Part shown: in pieces, positions 60,201-64,000 of the stretch
How positions within the stretch are numbered: position 1 is the stretch's first letter
How the letters are laid out: each line of letters begins with the position of its first letter
Origin: Marsupella aquatica
Lineage: Eukaryota > Marchantiophyta
Length of the DNA: 64,000 nucleotides
Direction of reading: 5' to 3'
NCBI GenBank assembly: GCA_973895155.1
Contig: OZ316891.1
Coordinates: 4,154,001 to 4,218,000, forward strand
Notes under the pieces: generated by a model
What the model was told of the DNA's origin: nothing
The model's input: the letters and a program-made list of their open reading frames with translations, nothing else
The model's database searches: none
Translations under genes and position numbers: made by a program

Positions 60201-62296
60201 TCGATATGTTCATTAACAAGCAGGACAGTGTCTTCGTCAAACTCGAATTGAGGAATTTGAAAGTACTTCTATTTGTCGTTCAGAATTCAGTTCACTGCAC
60301 GTTTCAAATTTAAAAGAGAGAAATATTGCAGATGGAGTATGTACGAAATCAGTGCAAGCCGGTGGATGGGAAACTACTCAGCGTGGGGCATTCCATGGGC
60401 GGGATTGTTCTTTACGCAATGATGTCTAAACGTGGTAGGTAGGCGACTTCCTCTCTGATTGCAGAGCTGTTACCTCCGTGGTTCGCATTTCGAGGGGTCC
60501 TCTTTCTGCTCTTATAGACATCGAACTAGCAATGAACTTCCGGTGGTTTTGCACATATACCTACTGTCTTCAAGACTGACCATTCTGTATAAGCAAGCAA
60601 AGTCTGTGGTCCCTGTGATTGAATTTGTTCTCTGGTGTCACAGGCAACCAGTGTGGGCTTGTTGGAGCAGTGGCACTTGCCTCAGCATTAGACTATCAAT
60701 GTTCTGATACTTCTCTCAAGCTATTACTTCCACTGGCAAGTTTTTTTCTTACCGACAAACTATCCCCTTCATTTCTTTCATTGTGTCTTGTCTGCTCTAA
60801 TCATGATGATTGTGCCACAAGAGATGGTTAGAGTGAGACGTTCAAGCAGTTGGATTGTTTCAAGCACACTACCGATAAACTAAGAGAAGGATTTCTTTGT
60901 AGAGTGCACAGCAGAAATGTGTTCATTCCTCTAAGGTGCCTTTCAGGACAATACCATTATATAACGAGGCAAACTTTGGTGTCTCCAGACAGACCCAGCT
61001 CAGGTCCTCAACGTCCCTCTGGTTCCTCTGGGAGCCCTGATGACTGCAATTCATCCATTGGTCACGAGGCCACCCTATGCTCTTGCCTGGCTGGGCTACC
61101 AGATGTCTGCCCAAAATATGATGAAACCTGAACTCTTCAGCAAATTAATACTGAATAATTTCGGTACGTTGGTCCCTGCTCATTCCAGGCTTGCAGAAAG
61201 TGAAGGCTCGTACCCTGAATCCCAAATTATATCTCTCGTTTACTTCCAGCTATCCGGCTCGAGCATGTCCATTTCTCACGCAGAATACTAGGATCCCGTA
61301 AAAAGAATTTGATTTGTGCAATTGTTAATTAATTCTGAGATTGTTTTAGCCCAGCGCACGAGTTGTAAGGGCCCACTCACTAAATCGAAAAAGAATTTGT
61401 AGACAAGAAGGGATATGTTCCAGCAGCATTCCAAAGATCATGATTTTCAGTGTTTGCAGGATTACAATTAATCTTCACAAAATTGGGAAAGTGTGTTGGA
61501 CAGGATCAAAAATGTTCGAAAAGCTACCAAATCAAGTCCTTACGACAGTGAAAGGTTACTTCTGTGTTTGTTAGATATTATTCCAGGGCGGTATGAGTTG
61601 ATAGTGTTCCTAGGGCCTTAGGCACAGTCTTCTGCAGCATGAGGGTTGACTCTTTCTAGTGATGTCTTCTACAGGCACCATTCCTGTGAAACTTTTGCTG
61701 CACCTTGCCACTGTGTTCCAGCCAGGAGGTTTGGCCAACCGAGATGGCACATTCAAATACAAGCAGAACATTGGGAAAGTTACTATCCCAGTTCTCGCCA
61801 TTGCTGGTGACCGAGATCTAATCTGTCCACCCGTGGCAGTGATCGGTAAGATCCGGTTGTCCAGGTTGCGATTCAATGCTCATAGCATGAGTAGTTACCA
61901 GTATGCACTTTGAAGGGGATGGCTCACTTGGGAAAGGAAACGGAATTGGAACTGAACCTGTAACATATCAATATGATGCCCATTGACTGCAGATACTGTG
62001 GATCTATTCCCCAAGGACACCGTAACTTACAAATGCTTTGGAGGTGAAAACAACAGACATTATGGTCATTATGATATTGTCTGCAGCCCTGGGGTACGTA
62101 CTTCCGCCCCACTTTTTGAGAAATCTACCAGGTCTTTCATTGATTGTTTAACGATTCCTCTGCAATCGAAGTAGTGCTGATCGTTGAACGTTGCTTGCAG
62201 GCCAAAGAAGAAATCTTCCCAGTTGTCCTGGACTTTCTTCTTCAAAACGACACGGTGAAAATGCAAGACAAAGAAAAGATTGAAGTTGAAGCCTAA
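57252..62296 (+). CDS. plant alpha/beta hydrolase (UCP031088 type), probably plastid
   Basis: Nine exons (57252-57788, 58523-58600, 59106-59882, 60332-60434, 60644-60739, 60993-61163, 61675-61845, 61993-62093, 62201-62296) join in frame to 709 residues. The N-terminal ~100 residues are Ser/Arg-rich, like a plastid transit peptide. Family blocks follow: CTADELHYVAVPGTNWRLAL, HPVLMLSGIGTNAVGFDLDP, FDTWILEVRGSGLS, a long charged and helical insert (about residues 230-450), KYDWDFDNYLDEDVP and DGKLLSVGHSMGG. The likely catalytic triad is Ser485 of GHSMGG, an Asp of AGDRDLICPP (633 or 635) and a His of RHYGHYD (667 or 670). NPAQVLNVPLVPLGALM lies between. The fifth exon ends at a weak donor (GCAA|GTTTTT) chosen because it alone keeps phase and gives the family's PLANPAQ. 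Substrate unknown; members are annotated as lipase or esterase-like. The short introns hold no other genes. Confidence 0.94.
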
Positions 62297-64000
62297 CAGA
62301 GTTTAAGAGCACCCAATGTTTTCATGCAAGTTACTTGTCCAGTATAAAGTATTTCTGGATGAGGGAGGATGCTTAGATGGACCTGTCAGCAACAAAGTAG
62401 TTCGTACCTTATTTAAAGCCACAATCTGTGGTAGATGCAACGAGTAGGAAGTACAAGTTTTGCCATTGCCAGTGGATACCCTTCTAAATGACGAGGGCGA
62501 AAATTTGAGACACCTGTGCAGATGGGGCCCTGAAGGTCGGATACATATTGACAGGCAAACCATCAATGGCAAGATACGTTTGTAGGAGGTGGTCCAATGT
62601 CATTTTGGAAAGGAATTGCGTGTGAAGGGAAATTCGAAGGACATGCTGCTCTTGTTCTGTGGCCCTAGCAAGAGTAGCAAGGACGTTCTAGACAAGTTGC
62701 AGCAAGATAGGGTTTACTGATTTCTTCATCTGGCAACGGAAGGTATTTAAGATTAATTCTCGTTCTCGATCAGAAGAACTCTTATGAGCGATTTTATTTC
62801 ATGAAACTATTGCTCTCATATTTGGATGAAGTTGTTGTGCTTCAAATGTTTGAAAGCTATGCTCTTGAACAGGATCTAATGAATCCGCCTTTGGAATACA
62901 ACAACTTTATTCAAAGATCAGAAAAGTAGTTTCAACAATCCATGGTAACATTTGTCAAACTCTTATTCGTAGGAGAGTTGTGTTTATGACTCCATACACC
63001 TGAAGAGCCTCCTGCCCACCTCAGTTGGTCCTTTCCAGGATTGAGCATGTGCCCTGTCCGAACCACAGATGATGGGTTCTGCAATAATGGACTGGACTGG
63101 AACTACATACATAATTTGAACCCTAACTATCGCCTTCTGTTTTCTGCCATCTAAGTGGGCAATTGACCTAGTACTCAATAGGGGTCTCAAGGCCTAACAA
63201 CATAAGGCCCTCCTGTAAAACTCAAGTATTATGGGAACCCCTGAAAAAATTATGGGAGGATGGAGAGCCTCGGGTCTCAATTTTACTTATAACTTCCTGC
63301 AACTTAGGCGCCAATCCATAACTTACGAAACTTAAGAGACTCGGAAAGTAGGGACTAAATGCATGTGGGCTTTGTGCAGGTGACCCTTGACCCAGAATCA
63401 AGGAAAAATGATATCTACAACTAAAATACCCCATCCTGCCAAAAGGTGGGATCTTTTATTTACAAACTCATAAAAAAGCAAGAACCAATTGTGATCCTTC
63501 ATCCAAAATTTTTTCACACCATCAGATCTATCCATACACCTTATCTAAAATAAATATCTGTCTAAGCTGCCATTTTGATAGGAACTGACTCGAGTTCCTG
63601 GCTTTTATTTAGAAAGCCTTACTAGGGTTAGTTTATCGTGGATTACATTAGGACAAGATCCGTTTACTTTAGGCCCATCTTGGCCCCTAGGGGTATAGGT
63701 TGGAGGGAGAGTTCTTCACATGTATTTTCTCATGAGCTATGGATACTTCAGGAGTTTCTCCATCGTGGTGTCTTGTTGGTGTAGTGTGAGATTGAACGCT
63801 CTCATGTTCTGCATTGATGTCTAGTCCGGAGCCTATGGTGTCTTACACCTTTAGCTTTGCTTGCACCTACCCAAGATAAAAAACTTAATTAGAAAATTTT
63901 GAAAAACTTTTATGTATAAAGAAAACACAAAAATTAATCCGTGGACCCCCAATGTTTGTCTGATGAAGTGAAATCAATTTTAAGCAAGGCAGTAACCCAT
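62297..64000. other. 3' flank and intergenic, no gene recognised
   Basis: Downstream of the hydrolase stop. Only short ORFs without domains; the sequence is A/T-rich toward the window end. Confidence 0.45.

Noticed and set aside
1-64000. CRISPR array, operons or Shine-Dalgarno sites
   Set aside because: The window is plant nuclear DNA with spliced genes; the tandem repeats found lack the direct-repeat and unique-spacer pattern.

Overview
This is a nuclear segment of a land plant. The evidence is GT-AG introns, an AAACCCTAA telomere-type array in an intron, a tRNA-derived SINE, PIF/Harbinger transposase genes, and plant-type genes including plastid heme oxygenase and plastid Der/EngA. Introns of about 60-1000 bp and one gene per 6-8 kb suit a bryophyte or another seed-free plant, but I cannot name the species. 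I rebuilt the exon structures by hand from splice sites, reading phase and protein family; every join listed keeps frame, and weak joins are flagged.

Layout. 1-9.3 kb is gene-poor, with short tandem repeats, a SINE (6208-6530) and a decayed duplicate of the heme oxygenase 3' region (7551-9350). ELP2, Elongator subunit 2, is on the minus strand (9932-15336, 10 exons). 15.9-18.6 kb holds no gene. An ALP1/HARBI1-like gene follows on plus (19140-20462), then heme oxygenase HO1 on minus (21648-23765, 4 exons). A small KGD4/MRPS36-like gene is on plus (27097-28470, 3 exons), then plastid Der/EngA on plus (31670-35557, 10 exons). Fumarase (37231-43012, 17 exons), an M14 zinc carboxypeptidase (about 44902-48635) and a RAB5IF-family membrane protein (51563-52851, 4 exons) are all on minus. 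A decayed PIF/Harbinger transposase lies at 54.5-56.2 kb, and a plant alpha/beta hydrolase of the UCP031088 type is on plus (57252-62296, 9 exons).

The main discovery is shuffling of gene 5' ends within the window. (1) HO1 and Der/EngA, unrelated plastid proteins pointing away from each other, begin with the same transit peptide of about 87 residues, and the homology runs several hundred bp upstream. A third copy of the upstream part, without the coding segment, sits at 25925-26565, ahead of the KGD4-like gene. (2) ELP2 and the ALP1-like gene, also divergent, share a 584-bp 5' module as an inverted repeat (15303-15886 and 18591-19173), including the probable start codon and the next 10-11 codons; homology stops abruptly inside the reading frames. 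(3) A third piece of module 2 at 7551-7648 is joined to a degenerate copy of the HO1 3' region, as if a block spanning module 2, the ALP1-like gene and HO1 had been copied and lost the ALP1-like ORF. The neighbouring genes otherwise encode unrelated housekeeping functions: tRNA wobble modification, bilin synthesis, the TCA cycle, plastid ribosome assembly, proteolysis, membrane complexes and lipid or ester hydrolysis.
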